A DNA stretch of 64,000 nucleotides from Rotaria socialis (Eukaryota; Rotifera; Eurotatoria; Philodinida; Philodinidae): positions 1 to 64,000 of the forward strand of contig CAJNYU010000289.1 of NCBI GenBank assembly GCA_905331475.1, given 5' to 3'. Below the pieces are notes generated by a model. That model was given only the letters and a program-made list of their open reading frames with translations. It did not search any database and was not told where the DNA came from. Positions 33,443 to 49,984 of the stretch are shown piece after piece. The number at the start of each line of letters is the position of its first letter. Positions within the stretch are counted from its first letter, which is position 1. The translations under genes were made by a program, and so were the position numbers.

Positions 33443-36295
33443 AAATACACCTTGATCTGATCAAGCCAATGCTTATCTTATTGTTTTCGATTTTTTTTCT
33501 TTCTTTCATTTCAATGTACATTATTGTCTAGTCAAACACGTATCTCGTTTTAAAATATCAGATTACTAAATTACTTGATTCTCCCAAGGCCTCTCTCTTT
33601 TTTTTGCAATCGATTATTTTTTTTTTATCTTACTCTCTCTCTCCCTCTATCTCTTTTTATATCCTTACCATCGACACTTGCCTTTTTTGTGCGTTTCATA
33701 TTATAAAATTTGTAGGCTGGATTTCTTTTTTTCTTTCTCGTTTTCTCTGCTTCTTCTTATTCGTCTTCTTCTTTTTCTTCTTCTTCTTCTTCTTCTTCTT
33801 CTTCTTCTTCTTCTTTCTCTTTTTTCTTCCCTACTTTAATGCCGCTATCACACTATCATCACAGTTCTTCGCTTCGCTATTGATAAAAAAAAAGACTTTG
33901 GTATGTGATGGTGGCTTTTTTCGCTTTGCTATTGCGAACAGTGTCGAACGGCACAAGCAAAAAGCTTATGCGTCCGCGTGAAGATTGGCCGTCGTTGTTG
34001 CTGCCGAACGCGCACTATTGTCGGTAGCAAAAATATAGAATACAAAGAACAAGAGAAGCTGCATAGTGTCTTGGTAATGATGTAAAGCGCCGTGTGTATG
34101 TGTGTGTGGGAAACGACTGCACTTGCGCATCAGTTGAGACTCTCTTACACATATGTTTAGTTCCGCGTTATCATCTTCATATTGTCATTAGTTAGCAAGA
34201 AGAACGACAATAGTCATGAATCTATCCAGTGTGACAGGATCGTATGTTTCTATTTTTCTTTCGTTTGTTTTTTTTTGCCATTTCTACTGACAATAGACAG
34301 TGACAGAGTGTGATACATAGATAGACAGGCAAGGCAAAATAAACTGACAATGTTATTGAAGAGCGCAGAAGAGAGAGGGAGAGCACGAGATTATACAATA
34401 TCTTTTACCAAAAAGAAAAACAGTTTGCACGATAATCATATTGATAGTCGCCTTTTTCATTGCGATCTGATAACAAAGAAGAAAACAATATATACGTTTT
34501 ACGTTTTACGTTTAAAATAGTAGTTTATATTAGAAACATATTACGTATGACTTTCATGAATTAAGGTAAGTATAAATGTTTAGACGTAGGTTGGTTTGCG
34601 GTTTCTCGTTCTCTTTTGATTGAGATTTTAACGTATCTAGAGCATCAAAGGAAAGGTATTTCTATTTATTATTGATATAATAGGTGAAAAAATTGATTAT
34701 TCTACCAGTCGCGCGTAATTCTAATCTTTACAAAATAAATAGAGAAGAAAAACAACTTATTATTAATCTTTTGATGATGTTAAATGATTTAAGTATCATT
34801 GATTAAATATATTGAATAAATAGAGCTGGCTAGTCAACATCGATGAAATAAAATAATAGAAATAAGATGTTGATCATGATCTGTCAACCGACAGATATTT
34901 ATTGTTTATGTTGAGTACATAAGTTTATCGTTATCGGTCGATCTTAGTTTAAATGATAGAGAAAAATGGATCAAAAGTCATTTAATAAAGAGAAGAATAA
35001 AAAATTCTTATTCTCTGTTTCTATCTTTTTTCTTTCTTTCGTTGTCGAATATGATGACTTTCGATCGAGAACAGAACACTATTTCCTCTATTCTCCGAGC
35101 GGGTTAGTTGCACATTTACGAGTCGAAGAAATGACATATGCGTGTTGATGCGTGCGTTTGCTTCGTATTCTCTCCGGTTTTTTTTTGCCGACATTTCTTA
35201 TTATAGCAACGCGTTTTGTCTATCCTGGAGATGATGAAATGGACTATATGCATGCAAAAAAACATATACAAAGATCGAAAACTTCTATCCATATCAGATA
35301 TTTATAAGCCTTGAAAATAAAAAACTTCTTATCGGAAGATCATAAAATAACACGGCCGTGATATGTTTTACGAGCAGAATCAGTTTGCAGCGACGCAGAA
35401 ACAAAAACCTTCAGCGTTCTTCTTTCTAATCGTAAATATTTGAATTTATATTTTTCCTTTTTTAGTACGAATATAAACTTTTTATCTCATTCTTTATTTT
35501 AATAAACATAAAAAATGTACTAGCAACTGTTATTTTTCAGGTGTTGCTCTTTTTTTCTTCTTCTTTATAGGTTAGTACATAATCAATATTGTTTTTCTTA
35601 TATTGATCTTCGTATTTGTCATGTTAACGTTAATAACTATTAAACGAGAATCAGTTCAGTAAAGATGTTCGCGTGAACAGTAAAATAGGTCAGTTTCTTG
35701 AATTCTTTTTTTCTTCATTTCCTTTCATCTACATCAAAGAAGAAGAAGAAGAAAAACAGCAAAGCACTAAATGGATTGTACACGCATTTTTATGTAATTA
35801 TTAATCCAGCTGAGATAGAAAAGAAAACCTCAAGAGAAAAACGAGTAAGATCAGCAATGAGCTTTGAGCAATATATACTTGTATTATTTACTTTGAGTTT
35901 TATAAATATTTGTTAGTAGGGAAACAAAACACAAAATAATTCTACTATGTAATGCTTAATTAGCGAGTCCTCCTATCAACTTTATTCCTTAATATGATGA
36001 CGTCATTTGTCGTTTTTTGTTTCGCTTATGGCAGAAAATGGTTATAGAATATTTCTCGACAGCTATTTTTTCTCTCTTGCTTTCTTCGCCTGGATGCGAT
36101 CGATCGCATCAGCAATACCACCATCATCATCTCAAATCAGCAATGGAAGGAAAGAATATATTATTTTCTTCTTTTTTTCTCGTCTTTCTTGTTTTATTCC
36201 AGATATTTTGTCTTGTCGAATATTTTTAGATCTCGATCATTAATTAAGATCGAGTTGTAACCTTTTCAACATATTTTATTTTATCTCATTAAGCA
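33443..36295. other. Region upstream of the Na+/K+-ATPase
   Basis: No coding gene is supported in this 2.85 kb. It includes pyrimidine-rich tracts, a long TTC microsatellite and AT-rich spacer. It must contain the promoter and 5' UTR of the ATPase gene, whose start codon lies at the very end of the first coding exon (36296-36298); additional noncoding exons are possible. Confidence 0.45.
33750..33820. repeat. (TTC)n microsatellite
   Basis: A run of more than a dozen TTC units after mixed CT-rich sequence. The open frame across it is only phenylalanine repeat. Confidence 0.85.
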
Positions 36296-40444
<4,149 letters not shown>

Positions 40445-43400
40445 TTTGTAGGCGTGCGTGTGTGTTTCAACTTCTTTGTTTCTTTTTAATATTAGACCAA
40501 TTCTCAATTTTTCTTTATTTTTTTTCTTCTTCTGTTTGTATGTATGATTGCATGCATTGAACAGTTCGTGCATATTCCAAAGAAGTGTTTTCAAATGCGC
40601 GTACTTTCTATGCTTTATAGTCATTAGCAAAAAAAACTGTCTGTATGCGTACTGTCTTTGTTGTTGTTTTTCTCTTTTTTTGTTTTTGAATAGTTTACTT
40701 TGCGCACACACATACACAAACACATTCTAGTTAACCTAATGAAGAGTATTTGGCGGTAATAGTTCAAAAACAAAATATTTTGTGTATTGAATAGAACAGT
40801 ATCTTCAATGTTTTTCTTTCTTATTTCAATGTAATCGTTTCACCGATTTTTTTTTCTTAAATTTTAATATATTCACTGCAATACGCCACCCATCTATGAT
40901 CTAATATCCTACACTCAGATATGCGTCCAGTAGCGTCGCGCTATCAGGTGTCCACTTGTGCAGTGTTTTATTTCGTTTTTGTTTTAAAATGTCTGTCTGT
41001 TCGATTATCTAAGTTTCTTTTTCTCTTTCGCAACAACATTTGTACATGTCCTTACTTCATCATCTGGGACAAAATTCCTTTCTTCATCTTCTTCATCTCT
41101 TTTTTCGCCTTTGCAGTTCAATTTGTTCTAAGTTTTCTTTTTTTTCTCCTTTTTTCCATTTATTTTCGCATTAAAAGAATTAAAATACTATGATTTACTT
41201 GAATTTGATGATCGAGATAAAAAAAAGAGTAGATTGTCATATACATAGAGCAGGTTTTTGCCACACATTTTCTGAATGAAATATTCATGCGTAGGAAAAT
41301 TTCATTTCGATATGACAGAATTAATGAAACGAATAATTTTTCAGAGAGCGAAAATGATGTGATTCCTGTCTAATGAAAATCCAAATATATTTTGGCGTGT
41401 CATCTATATGAAAATCTAATCAGAGTTGAAAACTAGAAGAATTTTTGTGTGTCTTGTCACATCACGTCGTGTACAATGTTTTCTGTGACTTTTGTTATCA
41501 GAGCTTTATGATATATCTGTATCCTTTGACCGCCACATCATTTACTTGACTAATTACTTATAGAACAAAAAAGAAAGACACACGAGTACCAAAATATATA
41601 CAGTGGTAAGAATACATTATAATTGGATAGCAGTTAATCTTTGTCTTTGACATTGGATGCAGAACGAAGAGATATATACGTATTATTATTTATAATTGTT
41701 TGAGTTAAAATAGATTCTATTTGTTTTAAAACTAATAGAAGTTCTCTTTGGCAAGCAAGATGTGCATCATGCAAATCAGCACCTTTCTCTTTCTACATCT
41801 ATTTGAAATAATTTTTAATTGCTGCTGCGGATAACGACGAATCAATAATTTCATACATAATAGGTCTGCCAATGACAAACATAAACTAGCTATTATTTCT
41901 AAAAGATTGTGACTTTTATCCAAGTACTCATATGAAATAGAATACTATCTTTCTCACATAAAAACAAGAAATGCGTACTCGACTTGCATCGTCATATGGT
42001 ATAGCTTTCAATCGTTCCTGCAGCAGCATGAGATTTGTGTGCATTTGTGTCAAAATCGAAGATTTATGTTCATTTGCGTTCTATTGACAGACATGAGCTC
42101 TCTGACATAAATATACTGCGAGTTTTCAGGATGTAATAATTTATTTGATGCTAAAAATAGCTTTGTATTAGTTCTTTTTCTGATAAGACTTCCTTCAATG
42201 ATGGGAAATGGGAAGTATCGAATTAAATGCTCTACTTAACAATTCACTCATTCCTGTTGCCATGCAATCGGCAATGAGCCATTATTAACTTCTATGTTTT
42301 TCTTTAATATCACAATTAACTATCCAAACGAAGACCATTTTCATGAGAATGACAATGAGTGAATGATCGAATATTGTTCGAGAAAACGAAATTCATATTT
42401 TTCTTTTACTTCTATCTATATTCAGATTTAGCATGAGTTGTCTATTTCTTTGACGAAATGAATGAAAATCATAGTGACTCAAAGAATTGTAAAATAAAAC
42501 GAGACAAATTTATTTTCAAGTGAACTACACATATTGATAAATAATTAGATACTAAACTATCGAGAAAAGCGAAGAAGATGTTATTTGATGAATATATCGG
42601 CACAGATGGCTAACAAATATGAAAGAATTGGTAATGCATTGTTTCCATCATGAAAGAAGTCTTCGTCGCCATTTATTATGACATTTATGTTCGACGATAG
42701 AGCTATGTATAAATGTAAACTGTAAACTAATATATGTTAATGGAAATACATCCAAAAAAATAAAATAAAAAGACTAGAGAAAATGCGTTTAGTTCGTTCG
42801 TTGAGTGCATTATGGAAAATAAAGAATTGCTTGTTCTTAATTATAAAGCTTTAAGCCGTTTTCATCATTTTTAAGATTAATACTGTATGTAGACGTTGCA
42901 GCACATTTTGTTATTTCCAATAGACATTCAGTAAATCTCGAATTTTCTATTTGTATGTTAAACAATAAGTTGTTTGTGAATCTCACTAGAATCCCCGGGC
43001 TTATCCAGTTTCTCCTAGATTAAAATATCTATAATTTGAGACACTATCAATAACACTGAGAGATTAAAAATCTTTGGAAATACAATGACCAAAAATAACA
43101 TTCGAAATAGCAAACTCATTTTTAACTTAGATGTTTTTTTGCCTGTAGGGAGGAGAGAAAAAAAACTTATTTATAGTGGATGGTTTTAAAATGAGATTTT
43201 ATTTTCTTAATAACCTATTCTTCTGTTAATAATTCTTGTGTATGAGATACTCTAAGATATATGGTGCTTAAAAAAATAGGACGTGCCAAGAATGAATCCG
43301 TAAAAATAGAAAATGAATAACTTTTGAGCTATCCAAGCGTTGTCCGTGATCTCTCTACGATATCGTTTACATCAAATTTTCTCTCACGAGTAGATTTTAT

Positions 43401-45308
43401 TGAACAACATAAGACTATTGTTGTCTAAATATTTGAAGCAGAAATATTCAGTTAAACTTCCAATGCAGTCATTGCATTTTCATTGTTGATCTTTATTCTT
43501 ATTTTATCGCGAGAGTGAGTACATTTGATTTTGCGTATGTTCTCATAGAAAAATAAAACTGCCATCATGATCATTTAGTTACACTATTTATTGGTCTCTG
43601 CCATGGCATTCATATGATACTGAACAAACTTTTCAAATAATTAAAATACTCGGTGTTAATACACTGTTGTCAACAATAGGAGAGTAAATATGGATCCGAG
43701 CTCAAAGAATATTCATATCTAAACTCTCTCAAGATCGATACTTGCAGAATATTGATAGTGATCTTCGAGTACAGTTTACATGAGTGCAAGAAACATTAAT
43801 CTTTCGAATGCATTTTATGGGAAAACAAGAAAAAGAAGCAAATCCTAATGGTTGGATGACTTTAATTATGATTTTCAAACGGAAAATGCCCAATGCGCTC
43901 TAGCCAAGCTAATCCATTTCATACCCTAGAAAGATTTAATAAGTTGATAATGAAAAACTCATCAAACACCTTGAAAATTTTCACCATCAATTATGGTGAC
44001 ATTTCATATACTATTGTTTGCTGTCAACCGCTTGGTGCGTGTTTTTTTAAGAAAATCTGTATATCACAAGTCTATTGCACTAATCAACTTTACCATAGAA
44101 AGTAAAATATACTGTACTGTGAACTTTAATTTAGAAATAAAAATTTTCGTTATATGATGTACCCAAGTTGCATATTTTGTATGATTCAATAAAATATCAA
44201 TTATTGCGATAGGAGCAGATTATAGTCGTATGTTTCAGTTGGGATTCTCTCTACATTCACATCTATCGTGAATCATAATCTTATTATGTTAACCGCTCTC
44301 TAATCTTGCAATTATGTTTCGTTTCATGATTCACATAATCAGCTAAATTTAATTTAATTTGAAGTATTATTAAAACTAAGCTGTGTCAATGATGCACAGA
44401 ACACATGGCGTGCATACTTTCCATTAGTCGTCATTTTAATTCTTGTCAGTAATTATAGCAGAATTGTTATAACGACTATTTGAATATTCAGCATAATCTG
44501 TATTGAGTAGAAACGGTGAAAACTGCCAACAGAACTAAAATCTTTAATTCTAGACGATTTGTAGCTTTTGTAACTATTATAAAGCTAATAAATTAAATTT
44601 AACATGATAACTAATACTCAGTTAGATTATGTAAAATAAATTCGCCACGGCATTGTTAGTAAATATATTTCCTCTAGTCTTTTACACAGGTATATGTGAT
44701 GGGTTCACCTGTTATACACTCACTCATCGCTGGGAGAAGTGCCTCTCTTTATCATTATTCTCTTTCGCGCACGCATATAAATACCCTTGTTTAATTGTTG
44801 TTCATCAGCCGCTTTTGACTTAATCTTCTTCTCCTGTCCTTTTCCTTCCTTTTTCGTTGTAGTCCTTCCATAACATATGAAAGAATAAACCACAAGTAAC
44901 TCAAAAGCGTTACAGTATAATTGTCCTATCCCTACTATATGTATTATGCCTAAAGCAACATGGACGTTGCATGTTTGAACGAATTTCTATCATCTAACTT
45001 GTTCTTAGATAGTTTTCAAAACTATGTTATATATATAAAAAAAAGACCTTATTTCTATAAATAAATTTGGTTTTTGTTACAATTTACAAAAAGAAGCGAC
45101 TAAACATGCAAAAAAAGAGATGAAAAACAGAAACAAAAAAATATTGAAGCGGAATGTGGTCCATGTAAGTCACACAGATAGGCTCAGTACGAGCTAGAGA
45201 AAGAAGAGAAAATTTTTTATTTATGCCAAAAAAAAAATTAATGCAAGAAAAAAGAAACACAATAATTCACCGGTACATTGAGCCAATAAGACAAGTTATT
45301 GCGTTTGT
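40445..45308. other. Long spacer between ATPase and GPCR (tail-to-tail)
   Basis: The ATPase 3' UTR and the GPCR 3' UTR meet here. I see no gene in 4.9 kb. Frames at 40548-40730, 40921-41193 and 43893-44105 are AT-rich or pyrimidine-driven without domains. No tRNA, inverted repeats or transposon tips were recognised. Confidence 0.45.
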
Positions 45309-48300
45309 TTAAGAATTCGAATTCGAGGTCGAATTATTCTGTGGCAGCGTTGAAATGAATTCTGAATTTGGTTTTTGATTATCACGAGAAGTATCATTGT
45401 TGGGATCATGTTCATTAAGAAAGTCAGCAAATGAAACAGCTGGTCTATGAGTATTAGGGTCTCGAGGCAGTCTATTAGACGAATCGTCAACGTCATATTC
45501 GTTTTTTGATATTGCTCGAACAGCATCTGCGAAATGTAAACTAGCTCGTTTCGTAGGTATCTTGGATACTTCTGCTCCGATTGGACAACTATCTGTACCA
45601 CGACGTCGAGACAACGATGGCTCATTAAAAGGGTTTGATTTCTTTCGGCAAATACAACAAAAGCAAAACCGACGGAATATCGCTTCACGAAATGCTCGAC
45701 GTATTGCACGATTTGAAAAAGCGTAGACAAATGGATTTAACTTTTCAAAAAAAAATCAGGTGAAGAAATAGTAATCAAGTTTTTGTCTGTTGTAACTTAC
45801 TGCTGAATTGCAATAGCCAAGCCAAAAAGTAATTTTAAACCATGTATTGGCAATATTTTCATCATTGATTATTTTGTAATCTTTCAGTATTGCCGTAAGA
45901 GGTAATGTTAAAAAAAACGGAAACCAACATATCAGTAAAGCACCAAGAATAAGACCAACTGTACGAAACGCTTTTTTCTCACATTTTAGATTATGTAATT
46001 TATGTTTTAATATAGTTAATTCATCGTCTGATGACATGCTATTGTTGTAATGCGAAAAATGAGAATTATGAAGAATAGAATTTTTTCGTATGGTGGATAA
46101 TATACTTTTGTCAATTAAGGAACGTACTCGACTTTTACGGCGACTCCCGGAAATTCCATTATGGGATACATCATCATCAGGAACATTCTAGAAATTGAAA
46201 AACAAAGATTCTTATTAACTTTGAATGCATTTTAATTTTGTATTCAATTTTTTCGACCAAACGATTCAGATCTCGAGGAAGATGCATACACGTTGCATAT
46301 GAATCAATAAGGACAAACTTCGGCAGAGTTGATTCTATCAGCTGAAATATATTATTCTTATGAGAGATCAAAGAAAATTTAATAGAGACATAGTTTTTCT
46401 TTTATAATCATCATTCAACATTTCTCTATGCTGGGAGGTTTCGTATTTTTATTTAATATTGATATTTTTCTAAATATTCTCATATTGCAAGTTTCTTGGC
46501 ACGATTGATGGTGTGTTAGAAATAAATTATTCGTTAGGGGACAACCGATCGTTTAATTCTTAGACATCCATATGATATTTATCTGGTTTGAATCGCATGG
46601 ATAAAGTATTGATATTTAAGAATCAAAAACAAAAATACAATGATTCCTATGGAGAACTTTGATATCACTTTCTATAATCAAAACAATCCGTTGACTTATA
46701 GTTGTTTTACAATAGTCAATAAGCATTCTGCTGTAAGCTGCAAACTATCTAAATTTGAATTATTTTGCATCATATTTCTAATAACAAAAATAAGTCGATC
46801 GACCCTAATACATTGAAATTCGAATCCAACTGCTGTTTCCATTTTTGAACATACATTTATGATTTTCTATTATCTGTAAACGTTACTTATTTACCCTTGT
46901 ATTAACACATAAAACTGTGATGTCTTTTCTATATTACATACAGGAAATTGCAATTTACTTGCATTTTTAAACTACAACAAGCGTTCTATTGTCTCAAATA
47001 GCTTTTCCATAGATTTTCAGTTTAACAAGCTCTATCATCCTGAAAGTTTTAGTAAATGCTAGTTTCGTGCAAAGAACTAATTGGAGAAAAAGAATCTAGA
47101 GCGAACAATTAACGGATATTCATTGATGAAGTTTATCAATTCTCGTACTACAAATAACAAACATAACTTCATCGAATTAACGTTTGTACGTTCTTTTTTT
47201 CCTCATATTGGAATAATTTCGCTTGAAACAAAATCTCTGATGACCTTCTTGTTTCATCGCATGAAGACTGATTAAGTCGTGATTGTTATTTACCGATCAA
47301 AACTCATCGTACTCTATTATTGTCGTAAGCATGAGATAAAATAATTTCAATACAGAATAGTTTTTTTTTCAATTAGCAGATATTTTGCTGTTTATTAAAT
47401 AATTAATTATATTTTACAATTTTCCACTATAATTTTAACGCACAAAAAGTATATTTTATGAAAAGAAAACTTTTACCATCATTTTATTAAAGTATGTCTG
47501 ATTCTTTTATCGTTTAATTCCTCCCGGAATGGTCCAGTTAAATTGTTTGCTAACTCATCTGTCTCATCTATTATTCTAAAGAACTTTTTTCAATAATATA
47601 GTTTTCTAAATAGATACACTCTGTGCAACTAAAAATGCAATGAGACCTAACAAAAGCATTGATATTCTAAGTTTTTTTTAAATACCTGAAGATCTGAACC
47701 ATTTTTTTTCGTTGGTTCTTCATAGGTTGATGATAAATCGCGATCGAAAGCACTTTCTTCATCGGGAATACGTTCACGATTTAAAAGCATTGATGATACA
47801 TCATTTTTAGTATCATTTGATCGGTTTGAAGACATTCGAGTTTTGACTGAATGTCCATTTGATTGATTTTGTTGTTTTCGAGCATGTTCAGATGCTATTT
47901 GATAGTCAATTTCATAGAGACGTCGTTTTTCATTTTCTAATTTTTTTCCTTGCTCTTTTGCTTCTTGATAAATACGTGAATAAAGTATAAGAAGTATAAT
48001 AACTGGTATATAAAATGACATCATTGAAGAAAATATTGTATAAAATGTATTTTTATTAATTTCACACGTCTCTGATATTACATCTGATGAATTGATATTT
48101 TTCGCTGGTGCTCCTCGATCAGTTAAACCAAATAAAGGTACAACAGATGTTAAAATCGATACAGCCCAAATAATAATTATTAAATAAATTGTTCGTCGTA
48201 TGGTCATTAGACTACTATATTTTAATGGTCGAGTCACACCAATATATCGATCGATCGATACACCAGCTAAACCTATAATAGAAGCTGTACAACAGAGAAC

Positions 48301-48727
48301 ATCAAGTGCAAGCCATGCTGAACAAAAATTTTGACCAAATATCCAACGATTATTAAGAAGTTCGAGTACAGATGAAAATGGAAGGACCGATACACCTAAA
48401 TAGTCTTTTGATTGAAGAATCTCTTAGAAAAATCCTCTCACCAAGTAATAGATCGGCAATGGCCATGTTAGCAATAAGAAAAAATGACGGTGTATGAAGT
48501 CGCTTATCGAGAAAAAGTGCAGCAAGTACAAGTGTATTACCAATCACTGTCGTTAATATCAGTACAGAAAAACCAATACATGCCAATGGTGAAATATCAG
48601 AAGTTTTTGTAGTAGAAAGTTGACTAATCGTTGACGATGGAAGTATGTCCGTTAGTGCATTAATTGATCTAGACTGATTGGAATTTCGAATAATTTCACG
48701 AACAGTCAGTAAAGTTTCGGTTGGCAT
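45309..48727 (-). CDS. Rhodopsin-class biogenic amine receptor (alpha1-adrenergic/octopamine-like)
   Basis: Four exons on the minus strand: 48727-48442, 48395-47686, 46187-45801 and 45740-45309, giving 604 residues. The start is ATG 48727; the frame opens slightly earlier at GTG. All class A landmarks are present: IGNTLV in TM1, NMAIADLL in TM2, a Trp in loop 1, Cys3.25 and Asp3.32 in CSAWLALDVLCCTAS, DRYIGV in TM3, a loop-2 Cys, FYIPVIILLILY in TM5, ICWFPFFLTLPL in TM6 and NPFVY in TM7. Asp3.32 is the amine anchor, and the WLGYCNSALNPF stretch is closest to alpha1-adrenergic and octopamine-alpha receptors, so Gq coupling is likely (inference). Loop 3 is very long (roughly 200 residues, Ser/Arg-rich), and the C-tail has a Cys cluster (FCFCCICRKK) suited to palmitoylation. 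Intron 2 is 1.5 kb. Intron 3, inside TM7, is 60 bp with a weak GAAAAG acceptor. The ligand cannot be fixed from sequence. Confidence 0.9.
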
Positions 48728-48889
48728 CGTCACATTTTATTACTACTACTACTAATAATATTATTATTATTGTTATCGACGATCAATAAAATCATATTTC
48801 ATCATGGCTATCAAAATGAAAATCTAAAATGAAAGAAACGACATTTAATTTTTCTTGTGTCTGGCACGTACTTCACATTGATCAATACA

Positions 48890-48914
48890 AAAGAGAGAGA
48901 GAGAGAGAGAGAGA
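48890..48914. repeat. (GA)n microsatellite
   Basis: Uninterrupted GA dinucleotides about 160 bp upstream of the GPCR start codon, hence probably in its 5' UTR or promoter. Confidence 0.85.
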
Positions 48915-49960
48915 AGAAATCGGCATATTTTTCTTTTTCGTTCTATTCTTATCAAACTAATTTATTACTTCACTAAACTATATATAGATCGATGTAATTC
49001 AACGTACACGCCAAATAGCAATATTTCTGATAACAGAGGTCTCTTTTGAGAATACTAAGAAAATAATTCAAAGATACTGCTCGATCTCATATGGGTAATA
49101 ATAAACACGTTTCAATAAAGCCAGCTGCTTAATTGGTAGCTGAGTCGGCGGTTAGCTTTGTTGTGCTCAGAAGAAAACTATTGATTCTTCTTAACTTACG
49201 AAGAAATATGAAAAGATTTCTAGAATATAAACTAAATGATTACTCGTTATTATTCAATAGTATTTAGAAGTATGCTTAATGATGAAATCATAGGTGGCGG
49301 AATGAAGTCAACTGCCTGTTGCTACCTTTCAGTTCTCACGCCTTCAAAATGGGCACGATCTACCATTATTATCACTGAAAGAATATAAGCATCTTCAGCC
49401 GTAAACCAATGCTTAGACAATACCAAAAACTTTTTTCTCTTTACGATTAAGTTTAGATGTATGCTATGAATAAATTGCTTTCAAAAATCAAGTCAAATAT
49501 AGAATTCAATCTTAAGGATAAAAAAGATTTCCTTTATCTCTTAAGAAGTTTTTATATGCTCTATTTCGTTTCAATGTCATGAAAGGGTTAAAAATACTTT
49601 TCTCTTTTTTTCTCTTTTTACAGATATAATCTTTATAAACTTTCACATAACATACCTATGGAATATTATTTTTCTACGCTTATTTCTTTGCCAATAATAA
49701 TAATAAATCTAGATATTAAAAACAATCAAGAACACTTATATTTATGAAAAAGAAAGAAGAAAAAATTAGAGTTTATCAAGAGATGAATTATGTTTCATAA
49801 GTCAAAATTGTTTTTGAACTTCTGTTGAACCGAGTCTATCCATCTCAAGAAGTAAAACTAGAAGAATGAATGTATAACAGAGGTGTTAAGAGAAACAAAA
49901 AGAGAAAAGAAATTATATGATAGACACTAACAAATAGAAAAGCGAGAATGAATGAGGAAA

Positions 49961-49984
49961 GAAGAAGAAGAAGAAGAAGAAGAA
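49961..49984. repeat. (GAA)n microsatellite
   Basis: Eight tandem GAA units in noncoding sequence. Confidence 0.85.

Noticed and set aside
33604-33981. 125-codon frame with a long Phe run
   Set aside because: It is the translation of a TTC microsatellite and CT-rich sequence with no domain or splice context.
45296-45730. 144-codon minus-strand frame starting MSTLFQ
   Set aside because: It is a second frame of the GPCR's last exon; the frame containing NPFVY and the Cys cluster is the real one.
49110-49165. tRNA-like string (AATTGGTAGCTGAGTCGG)
   Set aside because: No acceptor or T stem can be paired around it, and no B box follows.
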